The notes under the pieces: model-generated | What the model was told of the DNA's origin: nothing | The model's database searches: none | The model's input: the letters and a program-made list of their open reading frames with translations, nothing else | Assembly: GCF_018130695.1 (NCBI RefSeq) | Contig: NZ_JAFCJX010000049.1 | Span: 1 to 38,266, forward strand | Length of the DNA: 38,266 nt | Origin: Bradyrhizobium jicamae | GTDB lineage: Bacteria; Pseudomonadota; Alphaproteobacteria; Rhizobiales; Xanthobacteraceae | Reading direction: 5' to 3' | Position numbers and translations under genes: made by a program | Part shown: positions 15,416 to 24,386 of the stretch, piece after piece | Layout of the letters: every line of letters starts with the position of its first letter | Position numbering within the stretch: the first letter of the stretch is position 1

Positions 15416-16585
15416 CTATTTGCTTGCGGGGGGCTTGGGTTCGTCCCCCGTGAGATCGTAAGTCACCATGGTTTCCCCGGACTGCGGCCGTTCTAGCCAC
15501 TCTTTGTGACGCATCGACAAATGCACGTCGCGCACGCCGGCGCCCCAGTGCTCGACCATGGCGACGTGGGAGAAGTCGTAGTCCTTGGAATTGGTCTCGT
15601 AGTTCTTGCTCTTGTAGATCAGGTGCACCACCGTGACGGTGTTTTCCTTCGAAGCCTTGCGCAGCAATTCGACCGAGGGATCGTTCTTCAGATAATCCGG
15701 CAGCTTGCTGATCAGATCGCGCACCGCCATGCGGGCGTTGTGGATCTGCTTGTTCTTGTCGGTGTTCATCCGCGTGCGGCTGGAATAGCGGATGTCCTTT
15801 TCGCGCTCGGCCGCTTCCAGCAGCGTCTGCGGCAGCTCGCCGCGCGCGCTGAACAGGTCGACCTGGAAGATCAGGAGATCGCGGCCGATCTCCTCATCGA
15901 GCACGAAATCCAGCGGCGTGTTGGAGGCGATGCCGCCGTCCCAGTAATGCTCGCCGTCGATCACGACCGACGGGAAGCCCGGCGGCAGCGCGCCGGAGGC
16001 CATGACGTGCTCGGGACCGATCCTTTTGCCGAGCTTCTTGAATTCGTAATTGTCGAAATATTTGAAGTTGCCCGAGGTGACGCCGACCGCGCCGACCGAC
16101 AGTCGCGTCTTCAGATCATTGATGCGGTCGAAATCGACGAGATGCTCCAGCGTCTTCTTCAGGGGCGCGGTGTCGTAGTAGCTCTGTGCCGACGCGCTGC
16201 CGGGCGGCCACAGCGGTGCCGGCGGAATCCGCGGCGTGAAGAAGCCGGGCACGCCGAAGGTCGCGATCAGGGCCGCACTGGTCTCGTTGAAGATCGAGCG
16301 GGCGCGCTCACCCTTGACCACGGGATTCCAGGACACCGGCGAGGACACCATCTCCCAGAATTCCTTCAACCGCGGCACACGCTTGTCCGGCTCGTTGCCG
16401 GCGATGATCGCGGCGTTGATGGCGCCGATCGAGATGCCGGCAACCCACTCCGGCTCGAAGCCGGCGTGACAGAGCGCCTGGAATGCGCCGGCCTGGTAGG
16501 AGCCGAGCGCACCGCCGCCCTGCAGGACCAGCACGCGTTGTGCTTGCGCGGGCACCGAGGCCGGCGCGGAATCGGAGGTATCCAT
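15416..16585 (-). CDS. Patatin-like phospholipase
   Basis: A 389-residue lipid acyl hydrolase-like protein. The patatin features are present in order: the oxyanion loop LQGGGALGSYQAG, the nucleophile elbow WVAGISIGAINAA (GxSxG) and the catalytic Asp motif YWDGGIASNTPLDF. The C-terminal third (RDLISKLPDYLKND) is shared with bacterial patatins carrying a DUF3734-like extension. There is no signal peptide, so it is likely cytoplasmic. ATG 16585 is used although its ribosome site is poor; a TTG at 16651 is the only upstream option in frame. It is the first gene of a two-gene operon with bdhA, which suggests lipid or PHB turnover; that is inference. Confidence 0.88.
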   Translation of the reverse strand: MDTSDSAPASVPAQAQRVLVLQGGGALGSYQAGAFQALCHAGFEPEWVAGISIGAINAAIIAGNEPDKRVPRLKEFWEMVSSPVSWNPVVKGERARSIFNETSAALIATFGVPGFFTPRIPPAPLWPPGSASAQSYYDTAPLKKTLEHLVDFDRINDLKTRLSVGAVGVTSGNFKYFDNYEFKKLGKRIGPEHVMASGALPPGFPSVVIDGEHYWDGGIASNTPLDFVLDEEIGRDLLIFQVDLFSARGELPQTLLEAAEREKDIRYSSRTRMNTDKNKQIHNARMAVRDLISKLPDYLKNDPSVELLRKASKENTVTVVHLIYKSKNYETNSKDYDFSHVAMVEHWGAGVRDVHLSMRHKEWLERPQSGETMVTYDLTGDEPKPPASK

Positions 16586-16748
16586 GCAAAACCGTTCGGT
16601 CAGGAAATGACGTTGGGGCTGCACCGTGGCCGCAACTTGGCGCTGCGTCAATCGACGAGATGCACCGCGGGATCACGCTGATTTTATTGAACCTGGCGCA
16701 CCATGAAATGACGCGGCAACGCCACCGCCGATCACGGCGCTCGCCCGA

Positions 16749-17246
16749 TCAGGTTGCCGCGAGAATGAGCGTCCAGAACACCTTGTATTTGGTGTTCGGT
16801 GCATAGACGGCGGCGATGCCCATTTTTGTGACACCACCCTTCAGCATGTTGGAACGATGCGGCGGGGAATCGCGCCAGCCGGAAAAGGCTTCGGCTAGCG
16901 TGTGATAGCCGGCGGAAATGTTCTCGACCGCCTGGGTCGCCGGATAGCCGCCGGCCTCCAGCCGCTTGCCGAGCGGGGCCTTCACGTCATGGTCCATCTT
17001 GTTGCGGGCGGCCATCGCCTGCGACTGCTGCTCGGCAAGCCTGGTGAGATCAGGGTCGACCACGACGGCACCGAGGCCGTTGTTCTGGCGGTATTGCGAG
17101 AACATGATCGCCGCGGCCTGGGTGTCCAGCACCGCGCCGGGCTGCGCCATGCTTGTGTACATGGACGGCTGATCCGGGATCTTGACCTCGGCGGCACAGC
17201 CCGCCAGCAGCAAAAGCCCGAAAATGGCGAGAATCGCCCGTGTCAC
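16749..17246 (-). CDS. CAP/SCP-domain lipoprotein
   Basis: A 165-residue protein with a lipoprotein signal peptide (ILAIFGLLLLAGC, lipidated Cys in LAGC). A CAP domain follows. It has the metal-site residues of bacterial CAP proteins: His in KMDHDV, Glu in QAVENISAGY and His in SPPHRSNML. The function of bacterial CAP proteins is mostly unknown; some bind lipids or act on the wall. ATG 17246. It is followed on the same strand, after 163 bp, by the patatin gene. Its upstream region is the repeat-rich gap below cysA. Confidence 0.9.
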   Translation of the reverse strand: MTRAILAIFGLLLLAGCAAEVKIPDQPSMYTSMAQPGAVLDTQAAAIMFSQYRQNNGLGAVVVDPDLTRLAEQQSQAMAARNKMDHDVKAPLGKRLEAGGYPATQAVENISAGYHTLAEAFSGWRDSPPHRSNMLKGGVTKMGIAAVYAPNTKYKVFWTLILAAT

Positions 17247-17340
17247 TGATGGAATCCCCCAAGGTTGGTCGGCCGTTGTTGCATACCAACCGTGGCTGAA
17301 TGGTGAACAGGGGGAAAATTTGGGCCCGCAAGACTCTTCT

Positions 17341-17464
17341 CCTTCCCCCTGAAAGGGGGAAGGTCGGGATGGGGGTCAGCCACGGGCACAGCGCTCGTGG
17401 AGAGGCTCGATCCCCACCCGCTTTGCTCTGGCGAGCAAAGCGACCTCCCCTTTTCAAGGGGAGG
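17341..17464. repeat. Three-hairpin intergenic element
   Basis: Three perfect stems occur in a row: 17341-17349 with 17355-17363, a 10-bp stem 17419-17428 with 17433-17442, and 17444-17452 with 17456-17464. The outer ones are ccttccccc- and cctccccct-type repeats. The element ends directly at the cysA stop (17465), so the last hairpin may end that transcript. Nothing else is seen in the 218-bp gap. Confidence 0.7.
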
Positions 17465-18511
17465 TTAGGAGCCCGCAAAGATCCGGTAACGGCGGGGCTG
17501 CAGCGAGACGATTTCGCCGGCCTGCAGCTCGCGGTCGCGCGGGGCGTCGATCTCGATCACGGTACGGCCCTCGCCGCCTGACAGCGCCACCTCGGCGCGC
17601 TGGATCGGGCCGAACGAGCGGACATGGCGCACCGCGCCCTCGAGCGCGCCGGATCCGGCCGGGCCGATCGCCATGTCATGGCGGCGCACGAACAGCTTTG
17701 CAGCACCCGAGAGCGGCGCGTCGGGAGCGATATTCAACAGGCGGCCGTCGAGCCGCACCGAACCGCCGCTGACATCCACCGGCAGCACGATGGATTCGCC
17801 GATGAAGCCGTGCACGAAGGCGGTCGCCGGATTGTCATAGACGTCGCCGGGCGTGCCGATCTGCTCGATCCTGCCCTTGTCCATCACCACGACGCGGTTG
17901 GCGACTTCGAGCGCCTCTTCCTGGTCGTGGGTGACGAAGATCGAGGTGACGTGGATCTCGTTGTGCAGCGAGCGCAGCCATTGCCGCAGCTCCTTGCGCA
18001 CCTTGGCGTCGAGCGCGCCGAACGGCTCGTCGAGCAAGAGAATGCGCGGCTCGATCGCGAGCGCGCGTGCCAGCGCAATGCGCTGGCGCTGGCCGCCGGA
18101 CAGCTGGCTCGGATAGCGGTTCGCCAGCCAGTCCAACTGCACAAGATCGAGCAGCTCCTTGACGCGGGCGCGGATCGTCGCCTCGTCCTTGCGCACCGCG
18201 CGCGGCTGCACGCGCAGGCCAAAAGCGACGTTCTCGAACACGGTCATGTGGCGGAACAGCGCGTAATGCTGGAACACGAAACCGACCTGGCGCTCACTCG
18301 CGCCGCGCGCCAGCGCGTTCTCGCCGTCGATCGAGACTTCGCCGGAATCCGGCCAGTCCAGGCCGGCGATGATCCGCAGCAGCGTGGTCTTGCCCGAGCC
18401 GGACGGGCCGAGCAGCGCCAGCAACTCGCCATCGGCAACCTTGAGATCGACATTGTCGAGCGCGGCGAAGCTGCCGAACTTCTTGACGATGTTTTTGACT
18501 TCAATCGCCAT
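17465..18511 (-). CDS. cysA: Sulfate/thiosulfate ABC transporter ATP-binding protein
   Basis: The 348-residue ATPase that powers sulfate uptake through CysT/CysW. Walker A is GPSGSGKTT, the signature is LSGGQRQRIALARAL, Walker B is ILLLDEPFGALD and the switch His is in VTHDQEEALE. A C-terminal TOBE-like regulatory region (after about residue 240) includes VRRHDMAIG. The length is normal for CysA. Its ATG lies inside the end of cysW with an 11-bp overlap, so it is translationally coupled. It is the last gene of the minus-strand sulfur cluster. Confidence 0.95.
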   Translation of the reverse strand: MAIEVKNIVKKFGSFAALDNVDLKVADGELLALLGPSGSGKTTLLRIIAGLDWPDSGEVSIDGENALARGASERQVGFVFQHYALFRHMTVFENVAFGLRVQPRAVRKDEATIRARVKELLDLVQLDWLANRYPSQLSGGQRQRIALARALAIEPRILLLDEPFGALDAKVRKELRQWLRSLHNEIHVTSIFVTHDQEEALEVANRVVVMDKGRIEQIGTPGDVYDNPATAFVHGFIGESIVLPVDVSGGSVRLDGRLLNIAPDAPLSGAAKLFVRRHDMAIGPAGSGALEGAVRHVRSFGPIQRAEVALSGGEGRTVIEIDAPRDRELQAGEIVSLQPRRYRIFAGS

Positions 18512-19466
18512 TGGGTAACTGTCCTTCGTCCAGACGGCGTTCGAGGATGGTCTTCACGATCAGCGTGATCAGCGCCAGCATCGCCAAGAGCGAAGCGATC
18601 GCGAAGGACGCGACGAACTGATATTCGTTGTAGAGAATCTCGACCAGCAGCGGCATCGTGTTGGTCTCGCCGCGGATGTGGCCGGAGACGACCGACACCG
18701 CGCCGAACTCGCCCATGGCGCGCGCATTGCAGAGCAGGACGCCGTAGAGCAGGCCCCATTTGATGTTGGGCAGCGTGACGCGGAAGAAGGTCTGCAGGCC
18801 GGAGGCGCCGAGCGAGATCGCGGCCTCCTCTTCCTGGGTGCCCTGCTCCTGCATCAGCGGGATCAGCGCGCGCGCCACGAAGGGGAACGTGACGAAGATC
18901 GTCGCCAGCGCAATGCCGGGCACCGCGAACAGGATATGCACGTTGTGCGCCTGCAGCCACGGGCCGAAATAGCCCTGCGCGCCGAACAGCAGCACGAAGA
19001 CGAGGCCGGAGATCACGGGCGAGACCGAGAACGGCAGGTCGATCAGCGTGATCAGGAAGGTCTTGCCGGTGAAATCGAACTTCGAGATCGCCCAGGCCGC
19101 GATCACGCCGAACACGAGGTTGAGCGTGACCGAGATCGCCGCGATCAGGAGCGTCAGGCGGATCGCCGCCAGCGCCTCCGGCTCGGCGAGCGCGGCGATA
19201 TAGGCCGAGATGCCCTTGGAGAAGGCCGACGCGAACACAACGACCAGCGGCAGCACCACGAAGATCGAGAGGAACGCGATCGCGAGCGCGATGATGATGA
19301 AGCGGACCGGGCCGGGCTCGGTGCGTGCATCGCGAGGCGCCGTGACCGGCCGGGAGCGCGCGATCTCGCGCCGCGGCGCGGGCGCGGCGACGCCGGCATC
19401 GGTTGCTGCAGGCGCGTAGCTCTGCAGTTCTGACGTGGAGGAGGCATATCCCGTTTGCATCGACAT
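18501..19466 (-). CDS. cysW: Sulfate ABC transporter permease
   Basis: Inner-membrane permease of about 321 residues, partner of CysT. An Ala/Pro-rich cytoplasmic N-terminus of about 60 residues is followed by six helices starting FIIIALAIAFLSIFVVLPLV. The permease EAA-like loop reads EEEAAISLGASGLQTFFRV and the family stretch GLLYGVLLCNARAMGEFGAV is present. I chose ATG 19466 because GAGG lies 6-7 nt upstream; ATG 19460 and TTG 19478 are alternatives. It overlaps cysA by 11 bp and starts just after cysT. Confidence 0.94.
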   Translation of the reverse strand: MSMQTGYASSTSELQSYAPAATDAGVAAPAPRREIARSRPVTAPRDARTEPGPVRFIIIALAIAFLSIFVVLPLVVVFASAFSKGISAYIAALAEPEALAAIRLTLLIAAISVTLNLVFGVIAAWAISKFDFTGKTFLITLIDLPFSVSPVISGLVFVLLFGAQGYFGPWLQAHNVHILFAVPGIALATIFVTFPFVARALIPLMQEQGTQEEEAAISLGASGLQTFFRVTLPNIKWGLLYGVLLCNARAMGEFGAVSVVSGHIRGETNTMPLLVEILYNEYQFVASFAIASLLAMLALITLIVKTILERRLDEGQLPNGD

Positions 19467-19474
19467 CGCGGGCC

Positions 19475-20311
19475 TCAATGCACGGGAATACGGGCTTGCG
19501 CCCAGCGCTGCAGGCGATTGATCAGGAAGATGATCAGGAACGAGGCCACCAGCATCACGACAGCGATCGCGGTGGCGTCGGCATAGCGGAATTCGGACAG
19601 CCGGATCACGATCAACAGCGGCGCGATCTCGGAGACGTTCGGCAGATTGCCGGCGATGAAGATCACCGAGCCGTATTCACCGATCGCGCGGGCGAAGGCC
19701 AGCGCGAAGCCGGTGAGCAATGCCGGGATCAGGCTCGGCAGGATGACGCGGAACACGGTGTGCCAGCGGTTGGCGCCGAGACTGGCCGCCGCTTCCTCGA
19801 TCTCCGGATCAAGATCGATCAGCACCGGCTGCACCGTGCGCACGACAAAGGGAATACCGATGAAGACCATCGCGATGAAGATGCCGATCGGCGTGAACGC
19901 CACCTTGATGCCGAGCTCGGCGAGCGGCGCGCCGAGCCAGCCCTTGGTCGCAAACAGCTGCGTCAGCGCGACACCGGCGACCGCCGTCGGCAACGCAAAG
20001 GGCACGTCGACGATGGCATCGAACAGCCGGCGGCCGGGAAAGCGGTAGCGCACCAGCGCCCAGACGATGATGGTGCCCATCACCAGATTGACGCAGGCCG
20101 CCGCAAACGACAGGCCAAATGAAATCCTCAGCGCGTTCAGCGTGCGGCGGCTGGTGACGATGCCCCAGAACTGCTCGAGGCTCAGATCGAACGTCTTCAG
20201 GAACAGGCCGGCAAGAGGAATGAGGATGATAACGGAAAGCCACGTCAGGGTCAGTCCCATGGTAAGACCGAACCCTGGCAACGTGCTACGCCGTGCGACC
20301 GCTATGCTCAC
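19475..20311 (-). CDS. cysT: Sulfate ABC transporter permease
   Basis: A 278-residue permease (CysT, also called CysU), partner of CysW. Six membrane helices begin with TLTWLSVIILIPLAGLFL. Diagnostic segments are VDVPFALPTAVAGVAL and the ATPase-docking loop EEAAASLGANRWHTVFRVI, with FARAIGEYGSVIFIAGN near the end. The start is GTG 20311 with AGGGGGA upstream. It lies 39 bp downstream of sbp and just before cysW. Confidence 0.95.
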   Translation of the reverse strand: MSIAVARRSTLPGFGLTMGLTLTWLSVIILIPLAGLFLKTFDLSLEQFWGIVTSRRTLNALRISFGLSFAAACVNLVMGTIIVWALVRYRFPGRRLFDAIVDVPFALPTAVAGVALTQLFATKGWLGAPLAELGIKVAFTPIGIFIAMVFIGIPFVVRTVQPVLIDLDPEIEEAAASLGANRWHTVFRVILPSLIPALLTGFALAFARAIGEYGSVIFIAGNLPNVSEIAPLLIVIRLSEFRYADATAIAVVMLVASFLIIFLINRLQRWAQARIPVH

Positions 20312-20350
20312 AAATCCCCCTGCTACCGCCCCGGCAGCTTCGCTGACCGA

Positions 20351-21340
20351 TCAGTTCTTGTAGATCTGATCGAAGATGCCGCCTTCGGCGAAGTGGTCCT
20401 TTTGCGCCTTGGTCCAACCACCAAAAACGTCGTCGATGGTGAAAAGTTCGACCTTGGCGAAAGATTTTTCGTACTCCTTGGCGATCTCCGGATCGCGCGG
20501 CCGATAGGAATTGCGCGCGGCGATCTCCTGGCCTTCCCTGGTGTACCAGTATTTCAGATAGGCTTCGGCGACGGCGCGCGTGCCCTTTTTGTCGGCAACC
20601 GTATCGACGACGGCGACCGGCGGCTCCGCCAGGATCGACAGCGGCGGCGAGACGATCTCGAACTTGTCCTTGCCGAACTCGCGCTGCGCCAAGAAGGCTT
20701 CGTTCTCCCACGCCAGCAGCACGTCGCCGACGCCGCGCTCGACGAAAGTCACCGTCGAGCCGCGTGCACCGGTGTCGAGCACGGGCACGTTCTGGTAGAG
20801 ATCGCCGACGAACTTCTTCGCTTTGTCGGCTGAACCATACTTCTTCTCGGCAAAGCCCCAGGCGGCAAGATAATTCCATCGCGCGCCGCCCGAGGTCTTC
20901 GGGTTCGGCGTGATCACCTGCACGCCGGGTTTAATCAAATCGTCCCAATCCTTGATGCCCTTCGGGTTGCCCTTGCGCACCAGGAACACGATGGTCGAGG
21001 TGTAGGGCGACGCATTCAGCGGCAGCCGCTTCTGCCAATCCTTTGCGAGCAGGCCCTTGTTCGCGATCGCGTCGATATCGTAGGCGAGCGCCAAGGTCAC
21101 GACGTCGGCCTGCAAGCCGTCGATCACGCTGCGCGACGACGCACCGGAGCCGTTGTGCGACTGCTTGATCTCGACGCTCTTGCCGGTTTCCTTCTGGTAG
21201 GCGGCCGCGAAGGCCTTGTTGAAGTCGGCATAGAGCTCGCGCGTCGGATCGTAGGATACGTTGAGCAGCGTAGCGTCGGCGGCGAGCGCCGAGCTCGCCC
21301 ACAGCAAGCCCGCGACCAGCGGCAGAATACGACGAAGCAT
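20351..21340 (-). CDS. sbp: Periplasmic sulfate-binding protein
   Basis: A 329-residue solute-binding protein that captures sulfate (or thiosulfate) for CysTWA. A signal peptide (LPLVAGLLWASSALA) is followed by LLNVSYDPTRELYADFNKAF, QSHNGSGASSRSVIDGLQAD and VITPNPKTSGGARWNYLAAWG, the classic anion-binding segments of Sbp/CysP. The C-terminal region has VFGGWTKAQKDHFAEGGIFD. I chose ATG 21340, with GGAG at good spacing; a GTG at 21352 is in frame. The gap of 148 bp to cysH may hold its own promoter, though I see no clear boxes. The split between sbp and cysP naming is uncertain. Confidence 0.93.
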   Translation of the reverse strand: MLRRILPLVAGLLWASSALAADATLLNVSYDPTRELYADFNKAFAAAYQKETGKSVEIKQSHNGSGASSRSVIDGLQADVVTLALAYDIDAIANKGLLAKDWQKRLPLNASPYTSTIVFLVRKGNPKGIKDWDDLIKPGVQVITPNPKTSGGARWNYLAAWGFAEKKYGSADKAKKFVGDLYQNVPVLDTGARGSTVTFVERGVGDVLLAWENEAFLAQREFGKDKFEIVSPPLSILAEPPVAVVDTVADKKGTRAVAEAYLKYWYTREGQEIAARNSYRPRDPEIAKEYEKSFAKVELFTIDDVFGGWTKAQKDHFAEGGIFDQIYKN

Positions 21341-21488
21341 TTCAGTCTCCACTCGGCCTGATGACGATCATCGGAGCACGTGGACATAACTCGCGACGAA
21401 GGGCACTCAAGTCAACGGAACCGCTTTTCGTTGTTTGCGGCGAGACAGCGGCGTTGTGCTACGGAGGCGCTGTCTTACGAAGTCTTTG

Positions 21489-22223
21489 TCACGACGTCTT
21501 GGTCGTGTGGATGCCGCACTCTGTCTTCGCCTGGCCACGCCAGCGGCCGGCGCGCGCATCTTCCTCGCCGGCGGACGCGCGGCTGCTGCAAGGCATACAC
21601 CCGACAGAAAGATAACCCGATGCGACAAGAGGATGCGGCGGCAGATTGCCGAGCTTGTAGATCGCCTCGATCTCCTCGCGCGAGACATTGGCGAACGGAT
21701 TGAATTTCAGCCGGACACCGTCCTGCTCGACCACGGGAATCTCTGCGCGCGCGCCGCCCTGGAACTTCTTGCGCCCGTTGATCCAGGCCGTGAACGGTTT
21801 CAGCGCGCGCACCAGCGGTTCCACCTTGCGAATGCGGCAGCAGGCGTCGGGATCCGAGAACCACAATTCGCGGTCGGGATCCTCGCGCGTCAGCGTCTCC
21901 TCGAGCGGCTTGATCGAACGTACGTCGGTGAGGCCGAGTGTTTTCGTCAAAGTATCACGATAGGCCAGCGTCTCCTCGAACAGCCAGCCGGTGTCGAGGA
22001 AGATCACCGGGATCGACGGATCGACATCCGCCATCACCTTCAGCAGCGCCGCCGACTCGGTGCCGAACGACGACACCAGCGCGAGCTTGTCACGGCCAAC
22101 CGCCTGCCGCGCCGCCGCGATCACCTCAGCGGGCGATGCGTTGCGCAGCGCACGATCGAGCGCGTCCGCGGACGGCGCGGCATCCGGCCGTGCCGGCGCC
22201 AACTCTGGTGCGAGCGTGCTCAC
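21489..22223 (-). CDS. cysH: Assimilatory APS (adenylylsulfate) reductase
   Basis: A 244-residue PP-loop enzyme that reduces activated sulfate to sulfite with thioredoxin. The nucleotide site is ALVSSFGTESAALL and the substrate loop DTGWLFEETL. The [4Fe-4S] cysteines are CC in DACCRIRK and CxxC in GCMPC; the catalytic Cys is in TECGIH. The cluster cysteines mark the APS-type rather than the E. coli PAPS-type enzyme, as in rhizobia and plants. The GTG start overlaps the DUF934 stop as GTGA. It is third after cysI and DUF934 in a tightly packed operon. Confidence 0.94.
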   Translation of the reverse strand: MSTLAPELAPARPDAAPSADALDRALRNASPAEVIAAARQAVGRDKLALVSSFGTESAALLKVMADVDPSIPVIFLDTGWLFEETLAYRDTLTKTLGLTDVRSIKPLEETLTREDPDRELWFSDPDACCRIRKVEPLVRALKPFTAWINGRKKFQGGARAEIPVVEQDGVRLKFNPFANVSREEIEAIYKLGNLPPHPLVASGYLSVGCMPCSSRASAGEEDARAGRWRGQAKTECGIHTTKTS

Positions 22224-22735
22224 TGACCGGCGCTCTCCGAATGACGCTGCTGCATCCGCCGATGGAGCGCGGTGAGACGGCCATCGCCGGTCGGCTGATA
22301 GAACACCGAGTAGCGCTTCATGGTCTCGGCGAAGGCGTGGGCGTCGGCGTCCTTCTTCACCTCGAACGTGTCGAAGCCGGCGCGCGTCATGAACACGAAC
22401 TGGTCGCGCAGGATCTGCCCCGTGGCGCGCAGTTCGCCGTCATAGCCGTGGCGCTCGCGCAGCAGGCGCGCCTGGCTGTAGGCGCGGCCGTCGCGGAAGG
22501 TCGGGAACACCAGCGCGACCGCGGCGAGGCGATCGAGATAGGGCACGAGATCGTCGACCGGACGATTGTTCGGCCAGATCACGCCGGTCTTGCCGGCGCG
22601 GCGCGACAGCGCCTCGGGATCGGCGAGGAAGCGCTCGGCCGAAATGAGGATGGCGCCGTCGCCCGGCAGCTCCGCGCCTTCGGCGACATGCACGAAGGGA
22701 TCGGCGACGATGGTTGCGTTCTTAACGAGTGGCAT
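22220..22735 (-). CDS. DUF934 protein, sulfite-reduction accessory
   Basis: A 171-residue cytoplasmic protein of unknown function (DUF934). Typical segments are GVIWPNNRPVDDLVPYLDRL, VFPTFRDGRAYSQARLLRER, GELRATGQILRDQFVFM and AGFDTFEVKKDADAHAFAE. DUF934 genes are usually next to cysI, so an accessory role in sulfite reduction is likely but unproven. ATG 22735 lies inside the 3' end of cysI (14-bp overlap). The stop overlaps cysH by 4 bp, so cysI, DUF934 and cysH are translationally coupled. Confidence 0.9.
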   Translation of the reverse strand: MPLVKNATIVADPFVHVAEGAELPGDGAILISAERFLADPEALSRRAGKTGVIWPNNRPVDDLVPYLDRLAAVALVFPTFRDGRAYSQARLLRERHGYDGELRATGQILRDQFVFMTRAGFDTFEVKKDADAHAFAETMKRYSVFYQPTGDGRLTALHRRMQQRHSESAGQ

Positions 22736-24374
22736 AGACCCGCTCCTTGAATGGCTCGACACCCAGACGCTTCACCGTATCGACGAACAGTTCCTCGGGA
22801 CGGTCGCGCAAGGCGAGATAGGCTTCGACAATGTCTTCGATCACGTCGGCGACCTCCGCGTAGCGAACCGCGGGTCCGATCAGCACGCCCATCTGGGCGT
22901 TCTCGTCGGCGCGGCCGCCGATCGTGATCTGGTAAAACTCCTCGCCGTTCTTCTCGACGCCGAGAATGCCGATATGGCCGACATGGTGATGGCCGCAGGC
23001 ATTGATGCAGCCGGAGATGTTGATGTGCAGACGGCCGATCAGCTCGGCGGTGTCGTGGTTGAAGCGCTTGGTCAGCTCCTGCGCGATCGGAATCGAGCGC
23101 GCGTTGGCCAGCGAGCAGTAATCCAAACCCGGGCAGGCGATGATGTCGGTGACCAAATTGACGTTCGGCGTCGCAAGGCCGAGGCGATCGAGCGCCTTCC
23201 AGAGCTGCGGCAGGTCGCGCTTGGCGACATGCGGCAGCGCCAGGTTCTGCTCATGGCCGACGCGGATTTCGCCGAACGAATATCGGTCGGCGAGATCGGC
23301 GACCGCATCCATCTGGTCGGCCGTCGCATCGCCGGGCGGACCACCGACCGGCTTCAGCGACAGCGTCACGATCGAGTAGCCCTGCACCTTGTGCGGCGCG
23401 ACCGAGTTCTTGCGCCAGCGCTCGAACAGCGGATCGGCCGCGGCCTGCTTCAGCTCGTCCGGCATGTGCGGCAGCTTCTCGTAGGCCGGATAGGAGAAGC
23501 GCGAGCGCACCTCCTCGATCGCGGAACGGTCGAGCGTCAGTGAGCTGTCGCCCATCTGCTTCCATTCCTCGTCGACTTCCTTGGCGAACTTCTCGATGCC
23601 GAGCTCGTGGACCAGGATCTTGATGCGGGCCTTGTAGATGTTGTCGCGGCGGCCGTACTGGTTGTAGACGCGCAGTATCGCCTCGACATAGCTCAGGATG
23701 TCGCGACCGTGGACGAACGGCTTGATGGTCTTGGCGATGAACGGCGTGCGGCCGAGACCGCCGCCGACCAGCACCTCGAAGCCAACCTCGCCGTCGGCGT
23801 TCTTGTGCAGCCGCAAGCCGATGTCGTGGATCTTGATCGCGGCGCGGTCGTGTTCGGACGCGGTGATCGCGATCTTGAACTTGCGCGGCAGGAACGAGAA
23901 TTCCGGATGCAGCGTGGTGTGCTGGCGCAGGATCTCCGACCAGATGCGGGGATCCTCGACCTCGCCCGGCGCGACGCCGGCCCACTGGTCCGAGGTGACG
24001 TTGCGCATGTTGTTGCCCGAGGTCTGCATCGCGTGGATGCCGACTTCGGCAAGCTCCGCCAGCGCATCGGGCAACTCGGCAAGCTTGATCCAGTTGTACT
24101 GGATGTTCTGCCGCGTGGTGAAATGGCCGTAGCCGCGGTCGTAGCGGCGGGCAACATGGGCGAGCCGCCGCAGCTGCTTCGACGACAGCGTGCCGTAGGG
24201 GATCGCGACGCGGAACATGTAGGCGTGCAATTGCAGGTACACGCCGTTCTGCAGCCGCAGGATCTTGAATTCGTCCTCGGTGAGCTCGCCGGAGAGGCGG
24301 CGCTTCACCTGATCGCGGAATTCCGAGACCCGCTCGTTGATCAGCGTGCGGTCGAGTTCGTCATATGCATACAT
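22722..24374 (-). CDS. cysI: Sulfite reductase hemoprotein (NIR/SIR family)
   Basis: A 550-residue siroheme and [4Fe-4S] enzyme that reduces sulfite to sulfide. The two ferredoxin-like half-domains are present. The cluster and siroheme cysteines are in CPGLDYC (Cx5C) and CINACGHHHVGHIG (Cx3C). The N-terminal part has AYMFRVAIPYGTLSSKQLRR and RQNIQYNWIKLAELPDAL. The overall family also includes nitrite reductases, but the cys neighbours decide in favour of sulfite. No cysJ lies in the window, so electrons may come from ferredoxin or another donor. ATG 24374, 12 bp after DUF2849. Confidence 0.94.
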   Translation of the reverse strand: MYAYDELDRTLINERVSEFRDQVKRRLSGELTEDEFKILRLQNGVYLQLHAYMFRVAIPYGTLSSKQLRRLAHVARRYDRGYGHFTTRQNIQYNWIKLAELPDALAELAEVGIHAMQTSGNNMRNVTSDQWAGVAPGEVEDPRIWSEILRQHTTLHPEFSFLPRKFKIAITASEHDRAAIKIHDIGLRLHKNADGEVGFEVLVGGGLGRTPFIAKTIKPFVHGRDILSYVEAILRVYNQYGRRDNIYKARIKILVHELGIEKFAKEVDEEWKQMGDSSLTLDRSAIEEVRSRFSYPAYEKLPHMPDELKQAAADPLFERWRKNSVAPHKVQGYSIVTLSLKPVGGPPGDATADQMDAVADLADRYSFGEIRVGHEQNLALPHVAKRDLPQLWKALDRLGLATPNVNLVTDIIACPGLDYCSLANARSIPIAQELTKRFNHDTAELIGRLHINISGCINACGHHHVGHIGILGVEKNGEEFYQITIGGRADENAQMGVLIGPAVRYAEVADVIEDIVEAYLALRDRPEELFVDTVKRLGVEPFKERVYATR

Positions 24375-24386
24375 GATGGATCAGCC

